From contig NC_059385.1 of assembly GCF_019703515.2 (NCBI RefSeq), positions 31,505,001 to 31,569,000 on the forward strand: DNA of 64,000 bases. Direction: 5' to 3'. The notes under the pieces are model-generated. The model was not told the DNA's origin, did no database searches, and saw only the letters and a list, made by a program, of their open reading frames with translations. Position 1 is the first letter of the stretch, and every line of letters begins with the position of its first letter. This document shows, one piece after another, positions 44,654 through 55,290 of the stretch. The stretch is from Myxocyprinus asiaticus (lineage: Eukaryota; Chordata; Actinopteri; Cypriniformes; Catostomidae). A program made the translations under genes and the position numbers.

Positions 44654-44689
44654 CTTGTATAGACTGAGAGATTTTCTGATGTCTGGACT

Positions 44690-45729
44690 AAGGTCTGTCG
44701 CAATTATTAAATAACCATCTAGTCGTGGTTATTTGATATAATCGCGGTTATTTGAAACAGCCGCGTTTGTTTGAGACAGCCGCGATTATTGGGCATTCAA
44801 ATTTATATCACATTTTAATGCCCAAATAAGGGAATTTTAAGCAAATATACAGTACAAATGCCATGAATGGTGCCTTTGTGTGTCATTCAGTTGCACTCCG
44901 AGTCCTAGTGTCACTGAGCTGCAGAGGAAGTCAACCAGCTCCTGTCTAGAAGAGCCTGTAAAGCACTCTGATGAACGTGCTGTAAGCAGAGGTTCGCGCC
45001 AAATTCCCACAAAAATATAAACGAACAAGTATAAACTTTGATAGTAAACGCAGAGCGCTCCTGTTTCACTTTAAACTATCGTGTAATGGCAAATATTCCT
45101 GGTTCATACATGCTGTGTTAATGACATGCAGTGACAAAGAAGAGATGCACGCTTTATTTCTGTGGAGTGATAAAATGATAAATCTCAATGGTTTTGCCTC
45201 ATAAAGGCTCGTGGGTTTAATCAGAGCATCAAAATAATGTGTGAAAGTGAAGAAATTAGGAAAGAAATGTTTTACTATTTCATAATATAAATATAATAAA
45301 ATATATGTAAAAATTTTTTTATTTTTATTTAAAAAAATTATAAAATGTGAGTTCAAAAAACAAGTGTAAATGTAAAATTGACCAAAACTAAAGTTGACCA
45401 AAAAGAGAGACATATTTTAAGTATTTAGGAATATTTTGATATTTAAACCATATTTTTCATGTCATTCATAAGTTTTTTAAAGCCTTCAAAGGAAATCTTA
45501 GTTTATTCCTATTTTATTATTTGATTTATATATTTGAAGTTAAATATGTAAAAATGACTTCTTTAAGCAAACCTTAACAAATATGACAATTTACATGACA
45601 ATTAATTGTGAAAGCCCTTAACAAGACAATTAATCATCACAGCCCTAAAACAGACAATTAATCGTCATAATCGCAATTATTTGTTTGACAATTAATCGTC
45701 AGCCAAATGTCATAATCGTGACAGCCCTA
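44690..45729. mobile_element. hAT-like non-autonomous element with 8-bp target duplication
   Basis: 1040 bp flanked by TCTGGACT (44682-44689 and 45730-45737). The ends are AAGGTCTGTCGCAATTATT and, in reverse complement, TAGGGCTGTCACGATTATGA. Internal GACAATTAATCGTC motifs repeat near the right end. No transposase frame is present. An 8-bp duplication and GGGCTGTC ends fit the hAT superfamily. Confidence 0.85.
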
Positions 45730-45737
45730 TCTGGACT

Positions 45738-48039
45738 CTATCTGCAAGTGTCTATGATCATTCATGGTACTTGATATATATAACATTTTAAGTTTTCACT
45801 GAAAATGCTGGAATTGCTATTGTAGCTCTGTGATTGGCCAAAATGCTCCATTCGACTTCTCTGAAACCCTCTACTTTTCCCTGTGGAACCCGGATGCTTG
45901 CCTACTTTCTGTAAGATCTGAATTTTTGTGTTTTGAATTTTAGAATATTAAATTCTATATTGAATTTTAAAATATCTAATTTCTTCTTCAGCTGTAATTT
46001 TATAGTCTGAATATTTACAGCTAATTTCACCTCTAAAAAAATTCAGAACACAAAATCTGCCTTTTAAAAATACAAATCTATAAAATATGCCAAAAAACGA
46101 TTCAATTTTGTTAAATGCCACATGTTTAGAATTCAAATTTATGAAATTCAAATGGAAAACTATAACATACGCCATGCAAAGTTCAATTTTATTAAATGCC
46201 ACATGTCTAAATTTCAAATTCACATTAAAATTAAAATCTTTTTGTCTTTTATTTAGCTCCATAATGGTACAGAAATTATACACTTCACCTTTAAAATCTT
46301 AACTAAAACTTTTCTCTCTTTTTTTATTTATAAACTTTCACAATAAATACAGTTGTTAGTTTTTCTTTTTCAATTTCTGGATCATTGTAATGATGTCTTG
46401 TATTAATTGCAAGTTTATTGAAGTGCTTGAAGTACATCAAAATTACTTATGTAACCTGTTTACAAAAATAAAAAAGGAATTACATGCATGTTTATTTGAA
46501 CACATTACTGGAACATTATTTTGTCCATGTACATGTGGAAAGTTCTTCTCTTAAACTCCACATCCTGCAGTGTATGGGCTCACATCAAGGTTCTTACAGT
46601 GATTTAGCCAACCGTACCTAAACAAAAAGTGGGTGGATTATTAATTAATTTTTTTAACCTTCTTTTTAAATATATATTATGCTTTTAGAGACCCATAAGC
46701 ACATATGAATACAAAAGTTAGTACTAAAGCAATCTTACCATGCAGTAATGCCTTGCATCTTTGCTATGATCTTGGCACAATAACGGACAAAGAAATGTCA
46801 TGGCTCAGAAGCTCTGTTAGGAAGACAAAGTTCAGGTAATCAATTAAAGGTTGTTTTAACACCCCAACTGGTCTTTTTCCACATTGTATTATGGTACTTC
46901 AGCATCATCAACATGGGAACCACTGTGAGTACTAGGGGCAGCTTTTTTATTAATATTTTTGTCCATTATTTTTACTACCGAAAATCAGCATGCACAGAAA
47001 TGCACTTGTCTATGTCTGTCCACATGCATTGCTAGATGTATGAATTATGCAAGCAGCTCACCAAAGGCAATTTCAGCAGAGATGAGCAGCAAGGAGAAAT
47101 GTAAAAATATGAACAATAGCTGTTCACTTCCACAAGTTAGTTTGGATTTCTTTCATACCAGTCATTACGTTGACATGCACAGTTATAATTGAGCTACAGT
47201 CTTTGTGTGCAAGTATACATTACATGTATGTGTAATCGAATATTTAAGGAAAGGTCGTCAGCTCAGAAACGTAAATATAGTTTGCACAAAGACATTTGAG
47301 TAAACGCACACCTAAAAGTTAGAGGTGCAAGTTATGGCATAAATACTGTATATAAAAAAAACAGCAAAATTCAAAATGCAAGCTTTTTTCTTGACCGATG
47401 TTTCAGTATGCCAGCCTTTTTTAAGGGTACAAGTCACACATCACCTCTGTCTATTAGAGCACACACAAACTGAAAAGGCCAATTGTGGTCCAGTCAGGGG
47501 GTGTCCCCCCAGTGTTTAATTCTGCTTAAAGGCACAAATATATTTTAAGCATAATCTAAGAAAACAAAATGTGGTCAAAACGAAGGTGTTTTGGAGTTTG
47601 CAAGCTGTTGTAAACTTACCTGTGCATCTGTAGGACCTTTCACATAGAGACCTAGACCATGTTATGTGATATTTTTAGATTAGTCTTTTGTAACCCAGGG
47701 CCTAATATTTGGGTACAGACTTACTTGTTTTGCAGGGATGATATTAGCCACACAGAAATTCAAATAACCAGAGATGGAGGCAGCCTTTTGGTGTTTCAGT
47801 GGATTCAATCCCATACCTGGATGTTTTTTTATTTTTCATTTGTGGTTTCTCAGTTTTCAGTTTTTGTCTGTATCAGGGAAAAAGGAGAACAACATTGTGG
47901 TCAGATCAACTAAGAGGTGGGTGTACCTTGGAGATGTAAGCACTTGGTATGTTTCCATAACACAAGTCCAATGTCTTTTACAACCTGTGGCAGATGTAAT
48001 GTATTGCTCCAGATTTGGCAAAAGCATAGTGAAATCAGA
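45738..48039. other. Quiet noncoding DNA with a small duplication
   Basis: No gene recognised. An about 80-bp segment is duplicated (46098-46160 and 46180-46242, TTAAATGCCACATGT core), in which AAATTCAAATTT words recur. Confidence 0.55.
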
Positions 48040-48067
48040 ATCAGAATGAGCTTTATTGCCAAGTATG

Positions 48068-48109
<42 letters not shown>

Positions 48110-49453
48110 CATATATACATATGTACAATATACAAATACAAATCTGTTATATACAGAAGCAAGGGAATGTAATGGCAGTAGAGGTATGGTATGTTGGGTA
48201 AATATAAATAGACTAAGCTGTGTATTGCACATCATTATTGCTCAATGGATCAGTTTTAACTGTTCATGAGATGGCTAGCCTGAGGGAAAAAACTGTTCCT
48301 GTGCCTGACGGTTCTGGTGCTCATTGCTCTGTAGCGCCTGCCAGAAGGCAACAGTTCAAAAATGTAGTGGGCTGGGTGAGTGGGGTCCAGAGTGATTTTT
48401 CCAGCCTTCTTCCTCACTCTGGAAGTGTACAGTACTTGAAGCAAAGGCAGGGGGCAACCAATAATCCTCTCAGCAGTCCGAACTGTCCTTTGTAGTCTTC
48501 TGATATCCGATTTTGTAGCTGCACCAAACCAGACAGTTACTGAAGTGCAGTGCTGATTGTACATGTGCTGGAAGTGAATTTCCCCTGTCTCACTAACTGC
48601 TGCCTGTCCATCAGAAAGCTGATGATCCACTGACAGATAGACGTGGGAACAGAGAGTTGGTGTAATTTAGTCTGGAGAATAGCTGGGATGATGGTGTTGC
48701 AAGCCGAACTGAAGTCTACAAAAAGGATCCTTGCATATGTCCCTGGTCTGTCCAGATGTTGCAGGATATGATGTAATCCCATATTGACTTTATCATCCAC
48801 AGACCTGTTTGCTCGATGAGCAAATTGAAAGGGAACTAGAAAGTGATATCCTTCAGGTGGGCCAACACCAGCTTCTCAAATGATTTAATGACCACATATG
48901 TCAAGCGACGGGTCTGTAGTCATTAAGTCCTGTGATTTTGGGTTTCTTTGGGACAGGAATGATGACTGAGTGTTTGAAGCAGCATGGGACTTCACACCGC
49001 TCCAGTAATCTATTGAAGATCAGTGTGAAGATGGGGGCCAGCTGGTTAGCATAGGATTTTAGACAAGTGGGTAAAACACTGTCTGGGCCCTGTGCTTTCC
49101 TTGTCTTTTTTTTCGGAAGACACGGGATACCTCCTCTTCACAGATCTTAAGTGCAGGTTGAGTAGCAGGAAAGGGGAGGAGAGGGGTTGCAGGAGGTGTT
49201 GATATTTGTGTGAAGTGAAGGTCAAAGCGGGTGTGGGGTGTGAGATTGTGCCTTTCAAATCTACAGTATAACACATTCAGGTTGTCAGCCAGTTGTTGGT
49301 CCTCTACAGTGTTGGGGGTAGGAGTCTTGTAGATAGTAAATTGTTTCAGGCCACTTCACACTGATGCAGCGTCGTTAGCTGAAAACTTGTTTTTCAGCTT
49401 ATCAGAATAGCTTCTTTTAGCCACACTTATTTCCTTATTCAGTGTGTTCCTGG
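48040..49453 (-). pseudogene. L2-type LINE fragment
   Basis: The 3' tail lies at 48040-48060 with ATTCTGATTCTG repeats (reverse complement) next to a (TA)n tract at 48068-48104. Upstream, in broken frames: [20 protein letters not shown] (C-terminus), RTVRTAERIIGCPLP, YARILFVDFSSACNTIIP (RT palm Asp) and AKRSYSDKLKNKFSANDAAS. It is from a different L2 subfamily than 35641-39080. The ADD motif region and the endonuclease are missing, and transposon B starts at 49454 within it. It is non-functional. Confidence 0.82.
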
Positions 49454-50783
49454 CAGGGGTGTAGCTACATGGTGGCCATGGGTGGCCAGTGCCACCCCTG
49501 GCTTGGTCACCTCTCTGGCCACCCCTGTTGTGCAAAGCACTTTTGACAACACTGACAGACAGGTGACTTTTTTTTGCTGCTCTATGATGCAAAGAGTCTG
49601 CGCTATTCAGGCTGAACAGCTGCAAACCGCCCACATGGCACAAACCTCTGTGTGTAGAGGTGTGACATCATATAACGACTGTTGCAGTGTATGGGATAAA
49701 AATGCCGCCAAATGTATCGCGGATCCAAAAATAATAAGCGTGAATTAAAATAATAAGCATGAATCAAAAAATAATAAGCACAGATAAAAAAAATAAAAAG
49801 CGCAAAAATAAATAAAAAGCGCAGATAAAAATAATAAGCACAGATAAGAAAAAAATACGCATGAATCCAAAATATATAAACATTTAAAATATGCTGCTGG
49901 GTTGGTGTGAATGTTTGATGCATGTTTTAACTAGCTGTACCAATGTAGTCGCGAGTTCAGAACTCAACTTGATCCGCTTTTCCATGAAATAAAATCCAGA
50001 TCCCGACAGCAAGGCCTATTACAATACTGATGAATATAAAAATGCTTACATATAACTGGACTTTTTTTTATTTTTATTATTATATAAAAAATCTAAAAGG
50101 TGTGCATTATTGCTGACACCTACATGTGCACTTTGGAGTTGGTTGTATGTCTGTAAGCCATTTCCTTCAAATGTTACTGAAGTTGTATACTCTATGTTTG
50201 TAAATGTTTTGGATTTGTATGCTCCAATGTTGCTGTATCTTTAGAGATGGTCCCTAAATTTGCAACTATTTGTGAATCAAGAACGTCCAACGTCAAGCCA
50301 ACTTTATTGCATTATTTATTGATGTGGGGACACTTGGTCACTTGTTTCTGATTTCACTGCAGTGTCGTGGAAAAAGAAACTACATGTAGCCGTGCCAACG
50401 ATGCCAACGTAGGATCAGTACATAACGGCCCATTCAGCAACATGGAAAAGCTAATCAAGTTGGGTTCTGAACTCACGACTACATTGGTACAGCTAGTAAA
50501 AACATGCATCAAACATCCACACCAACCCAGCCTTGTTTTTTTAGATATGCAGCCAATAAATTTTTTCCTTCTTTAGTATGGCATTGGAAATAAATTGATA
50601 ACTTTAAATTCCTTGTGTATATTTGTGATCTATAAATTCTGTAGAATTTACAGAACTTCTGTCTGTAGAATTTGCTTTTGGTACAGAATGTCACAGTCAG
50701 TAATTAATTTTTTTGGCCACCCCAATAAAATCACTGGGTCTTACCTGGCCACCCCTGAAAAAAAAGTTCTGGCTATGCCCCTG
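49454..50783. mobile_element. Non-autonomous DNA transposon B (same family as A)
   Basis: 1330 bp from CAGGGGTGTAGCTACATGG to GGCTATGCCCCTG. It keeps the subterminal GTGGCCACC-rich segments and both arms of the internal inverted repeat (about 49890-49980 and 50440-50540). It lacks the segment at 35290-35640 of copy A and has about 230 bp (50055-50275) between the arms that A lacks. The flanks GTTCCTGG and AATACAAA do not match. Confidence 0.75.
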
Positions 50784-51658
50784 AATACAAATGTAACAAA
50801 TCACCTCTGTTGCATTTCATATATACAATTTATGATTAGTATCCTGCTGAACAGACTTCAAAATGGTTTCAGAATGAAAGCATATGCTGTAGGTGTATGA
50901 AGACAAAACGGCCCTTCAACACAATTCTTATTGCGTTCTGTTGACCTTTCAATTATATGTTGCTTTTTCCCCTCTACTCAAACATACACAAAAGAAAGTG
51001 AAAGCTGTGTTAGTCATTACCAAGGTTATTATGTTTCGAATTTTAATTTAGTTTTATTTTCAATTTGTCAGTTCAATTTCATTTAGTTTTATTTAAAATT
51101 ATACCTATCTCAAGAAATAATATTCTATACTGAGATTTCTTTCTGAATCTTTTTTCTCTATCTGCCAACTGATTTGGAAAAATATAGTACAACAAATGTG
51201 TCAACACAGTAGTAATTATCACTTGCTGAGAAGTTACGTCTCACGATTTGGCTGCAAATGATACATCCAAAAACACTGGCATAGCACACTGATAATATTC
51301 GGGCCATGTCATCACAGACATGATTTTCTAGTTAATTTGTGGGAAACCGCACAATGCAGGGCAGATCTACGTGCTGCTTGTGTACCTAAATCCCTGATGT
51401 ATCCATGTGGATCTCGTAGCAGCTGCCGCAGATAAAATTATAAAATTATAAAATTATTATCATATTTGCTTGAGAGGCAGCCGCGTTGGTCTGCTATCAG
51501 TCTGAAATCTTTAAATACCAACCAAAGAAAATTTAATTGAGCTCTTCTTTAACCGCAAAAACATGGAGAGTAATAATTCTGAGTCATAAGTTTAACATAA
51601 TTGTCCTTCAAAAATTTCAGAGATATAGGCTAAAAAAAGACGTGCATAAGTTACCTGG
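50784..51658. other. Noncoding spacer
   Basis: AT-rich; no recognised gene or repeat apart from short ATTTTAGTTTTATTT words near 51040-51090. Confidence 0.45.
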
Positions 51659-51937
51659 TGTCACAGATCCACCTGACCTTCCAGTCACAAACACTCAACC
51701 TTCCTGCTCCACTGAATACTGATCACCCGCACCTGTCTCCAATCACCGTGTCAATCAGCTCCTCTATATAACACTCAACTTTCCCTTCAGTCTTCATCTG
51801 GTATCATAGCAGTATACAGACTCACTTACCTTCTACTTACCTGACTCTTCAGACGCCATTCCAGCGTGCTCCTGCAATTTCTTCAGCGGTCTATTCTGCC
51901 AGTCCCTAAGATCATTCTAGCGCAATACTCCGGATCA
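51659..51937 (+). mobile_element. 5' LTR of gypsy element 2, truncated
   Basis: It matches the 3' LTR from TGTCACAGATCCACC through CTCCTCTATATAACACTC (TATA-like box) to about 51868, then diverges and is cut by the DIRS fragment. Confidence 0.8.
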
Positions 51938-53060
51938 GCGGAATGTCCTGGTTACTTGCATAACCTCCGTTCCTTGATGGAGGGAACAAGACATTGTGTC
52001 GATGTAGTGACACTAGGGGTCACTCTTGGGAGCCTGAGACACCTCTGGTCTTTGATAAAAGGCCAATGAAAATTGGCTAGTGGTATTTGCATACCACTCT
52101 CCCGGACATATGGGTATAAAAGGAGCTGGTATGCAACCACTCATTCAGGATTTATGCTGAGGAGCCGAGACAAGGTCCTGGCCATTTCAGCGGGTAGTTC
52201 AGCATTGTGGCAGGAGGGACACAACGTCTCGTTCCCTCCATCAGGGAACGGAGGTTACGCAAGTAACCAGGATGTTCCCTATCTGTCACTCACTCGATGT
52301 TGTGTTGATGTAGTGACACTAGGGGCCCCTATACAAAACGCAGCAACTGGCTGAACTGTGTTACGTGAACTGTCACGAGGATCGTGAGGTCTGAGAACCA
52401 CATCAGGGTGGGCCAGTAGGGTGCTACCAGGATGACCTGCTCCTCGTCCTCCCTGACCTTGCACAGGGTCTGTGCAAGTAGGCTTACTGGGGGAAACGCA
52501 TATTTGTGAAGTCCAGGGGGCCAGCTGTGTGCCAGCGTGTCTATACCGAGAGGTGCCTCGGTCAGGGCGTACCAGAACGGGCAGTGGGAGGATTCTTGGG
52601 AGGCGAACAGGTCTACCTGTGCCTGTATGAATCGACTCCAGATCAGCTGGACCACCTGAGGGTGGAGTCTCCACTCTCCCCTGAGGGTAACCTGCTGTGA
52701 CAGCGCATCTGCTGCAGTGTTGAGGTCGCCTGGGATGTGAGTGGCTCGCAGTGACTTGAGGTGCTGCTGACTCCAGAGGAGGAGACGGCGGGCGAGTTGT
52801 GACATACAACGGGAGCACAGACCACCTTGATGGTTGACATATGCTACTGTTGACGTGTTGTCTGTCCGAACTAACACGTGCTTGCCCTGGATCAATGGCC
52901 GGAACCTCCACAGGTCGAGCAGAATTGCTAGCAACTCGAGGCAAATGATGTGCCAACGTGGCCGCGGGCCCGTCCATAAGCCGGCAGCTGCGTACCCGTT
53001 GCAAACAGCACCCCAGTCTGTTTTGGAGGCATCTGTCATAACCGTAATTATAGAGATGCA
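51938..53060 (-). mobile_element. DIRS-like fragment E with RNase H
   Basis: Terminal repeat at 51938-52380 with outer complementary arms (GTTACTTGCATAACCTCCGT near 51951; GGAGGTTACGCAAGTAACC near 52250) around a promoter block. It is joined directly to a minus-strand RNase H frame (53039-52329): MTDASKTDWGAVCNG, ICLELLAILLDLW, VRTDNTSTVAYVN and GDLNTAADALSQQ, all four acidic residues present. RT, gag and recombinase are lost. It sits between the LTR and gag of gypsy element 2. Confidence 0.82.
52063..52123 (+). promoter_or_regulatory. DIRS fragment E promoter block
   Basis: CCAAT 52063-52067, ATTGG 52072-52076, octamer ATTTGCAT 52085-52092 and TATAAAAGG 52115-52123. Spacing is identical to copy D. 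Confidence 0.7.
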
Positions 53061-53065
53061 TAATC

Positions 53066-53792
53066 CTAGAGATGCAGCCGCATCTATTCCACACAGAGCG
53101 GTCTAAGGTGGTGTATATCATCAACTTGCTCTTGGGACAAGCACTGCAGTGGGCCCAACCACTTTGGTAGCAAAGCAGTCCCATTACTCAAACATTTGAG
53201 AGCTTCACTCGACACTTCAGAGAGGTTTTTGGACACCCTGCGGGTGATATTTCCGCTGGTGAACAACTCTGTAATCTTCATCAAGATAAAGTCTCCGTCC
53301 AAGATTATGCTCTCAAGTTCCGCACCCTAGCAGCCTCCAGTGGATGGAATGAGACTGCTCTACTCACCACTCACCATCAGGGGCTCGACCCAATGCTGCG
53401 GTTGCATCTCTCTTCATTTGATGACACCATGGGGCTCGAGTGTTTCATTTGGAGTCGCCAACCAAATGAAGCCCTGCCTCAATGAAGTGCCTGCCTTGCA
53501 GTCTCCGCTTGTTCCTGCACGATCACCCTCAATCCAATCTTCAGAATCAGGCAGGGAGCCTAATCAGATGGATGCTTCCCGGCTATCATTGGCAGAGCAC
53601 CAGCATTGGATGACCCAACGGTTGTGCCTGTACTGTGGTGGTAAGGGACACGTCATCTCAGCGTGTCCCATTTGTCCTCTGTGCCCACTGGTGAGTCATG
53701 TTACTTACTCTAAAGTTTGTTCCTCTCCCTTGTCTACCAGTGTGATGCTTACTGCTCCCAACTTTTCCCTTACAGTACTCGCACTCCTCGAT
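53066..53792 (+). pseudogene. Gypsy element 2 gag
   Basis: It reads VVYIINLLLGQALQWAQPLW (the gag LLxGxAxxWA signature), FTRHFREVFGHPAGDISAGE, DYALKFRTLAASSGWNETAL and a zinc knuckle CLYCGGKGHVISAC (C-x2-C-x4-H-x4-C, near 53629-53670), then LTVLALLD. It stops at 53792, right at the first residue of the protease active-site triplet, where the 4.7-kb insert begins. A TAG near 53166 and frame changes near 53420-53480 break it. The N-terminus was lost with the DIRS fragment. Confidence 0.82.
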
Positions 53793-54419
53793 GGTACTAA
53801 GGGAAGGAAGTCCAACAGGGGGTATCTGAAGTGCCTAAAATGCAGTCTGTGGATGCACTTTGTGGACGCTGCACAACGCCCCCTAATTGATTTTTCCCGA
53901 AGCGCCGGACAGCCTGGGGCCTTCAGGGCAGCCTCCCAACCTGGCTTGAGGTGTCCCCTGGCATCAGGAGCCCCCAGGGATGGGGCTAAAAATCGCTAAA
54001 GTTTGCCTTTCTAAAGCCTGTTTTTTCGCAGTTCGTCAGCTTTTCACGGGGTGTTGTCTTCCTGCCCGGACAGCCTATTCTTCCCCTGCAACCTATTTGA
54101 TGCCCCCAATGTTGGGGGGCCACCCCCCAGTGTCCACAGACCCCCTTTGATGCCCCCTGACTGCCTATTTTTGGGATTGGCCACCCCTCCAAGGACTTCG
54201 ACTGGCTGACCATGGGGGCGGGTCCGGGAGGGGGTGGGGCTGTCCATGAACAGCCTATTCTGCCCCCTTACCACCTAAGTGAAACCAATGCTAAGTGACA
54301 CCAATGCACCCTGAGGTCGGAGGATTTTACATTTTTAAATTTTGATGTTTGACCATGCAGCAGGATGAAGTGCAGAGCCACCTAAATAGGTTTTTGTTAG
54401 ATTAAATGATTATGGATCT

Positions 54420-55290
54420 TAAAAAACGTCTGTCCATGGACAGCATACGTGGAGCCTGTCAAATAAGTTCCAGGTGGGATGCTGTTTTGGACAGAGTTTT
54501 TTAGCTATGGTCTCCCAAGTACAACTTATTTGATGGGCCTCAGATAGGTGGTCTCTGGACAATCCATTTTCAAGACATATTTATTATTTAGGTGCATATT
54601 TTTAAATAAAACCATTTGTATAACACTCTGGACACACCATAGAACATTTTGCAATAACATTAATGTCAAAAATACCTACAACTTGCATAAAAACATCTGT
54701 CCACAGACAGCCTATGTGGAGCCTGTCAAATAAGTTGCAGGTGGGATGCTGTTTTGGACAGAGTTTTTTAGCTATGATCTCCCAAGTACAACTTATTTGA
54801 TGGGCCTCAGATAGGTGGTCTTTATACAATCCATTTTCAAGACATATTTTTTATTTAGGTGCATATTTTTAAATAAAACCATTTGTATAACACTCTGGAC
54901 ACACCATTTAACATATGTATGCAATTTAAAACTCATAAAAATGCATATGTTTGCATAAAAACACCTGATCACCAACAGCCTACATATAGCCTGTCAAATA
55001 AGTTGCAGGTGGGCACTTCCTGTATGACTAAGCAATAACACAGGAAGTACCCACCTGTAACTTATTCAATGGGCCCCAGTTAGGTATTACGTGGATAATG
55101 CATTAACAAGAGACATTTAATTCATTTATTCATATTTATTGACAAAACCACATTTATAATGCTCAGGACACACCATTTAACATATGTATGCAATTTAAAA
55201 CTCATAAAAATGCATATTTTTGCATAAAAACATCTGTCCACAGACAGCCTATGTGATGCCTGTCAAATAAGTTGCAGGTGGGCACTTCCT
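54420..55290. repeat. Tandem array, about 265-bp unit, about 3.3 copies
   Basis: Units begin near 54428, 54690, 54958 and 55225 with CATCTGTCCACAGACAGCCT-like words and contain CAAATAAGTTGCAGGTGGG. A related unit recurs at 57240-57540. Confidence 0.88.
54990..55072. repeat. Hairpin: GCAGGTGGGCACTTCCTG and its complement
   Basis: AATAAGTTGCAGGTGGGCAC...TTCCTGT pairs with ACAGGAAGTACCCACCTGTAACTTATT across a loop of about 20 bp. The same hairpin lies at about 57238-57308. Confidence 0.85.

Noticed and set aside
48040..48110. TA tract and neighbouring sequence as a possible promoter or origin
   Set aside because: It is the 3' tail of an L2 fragment followed by a microsatellite.
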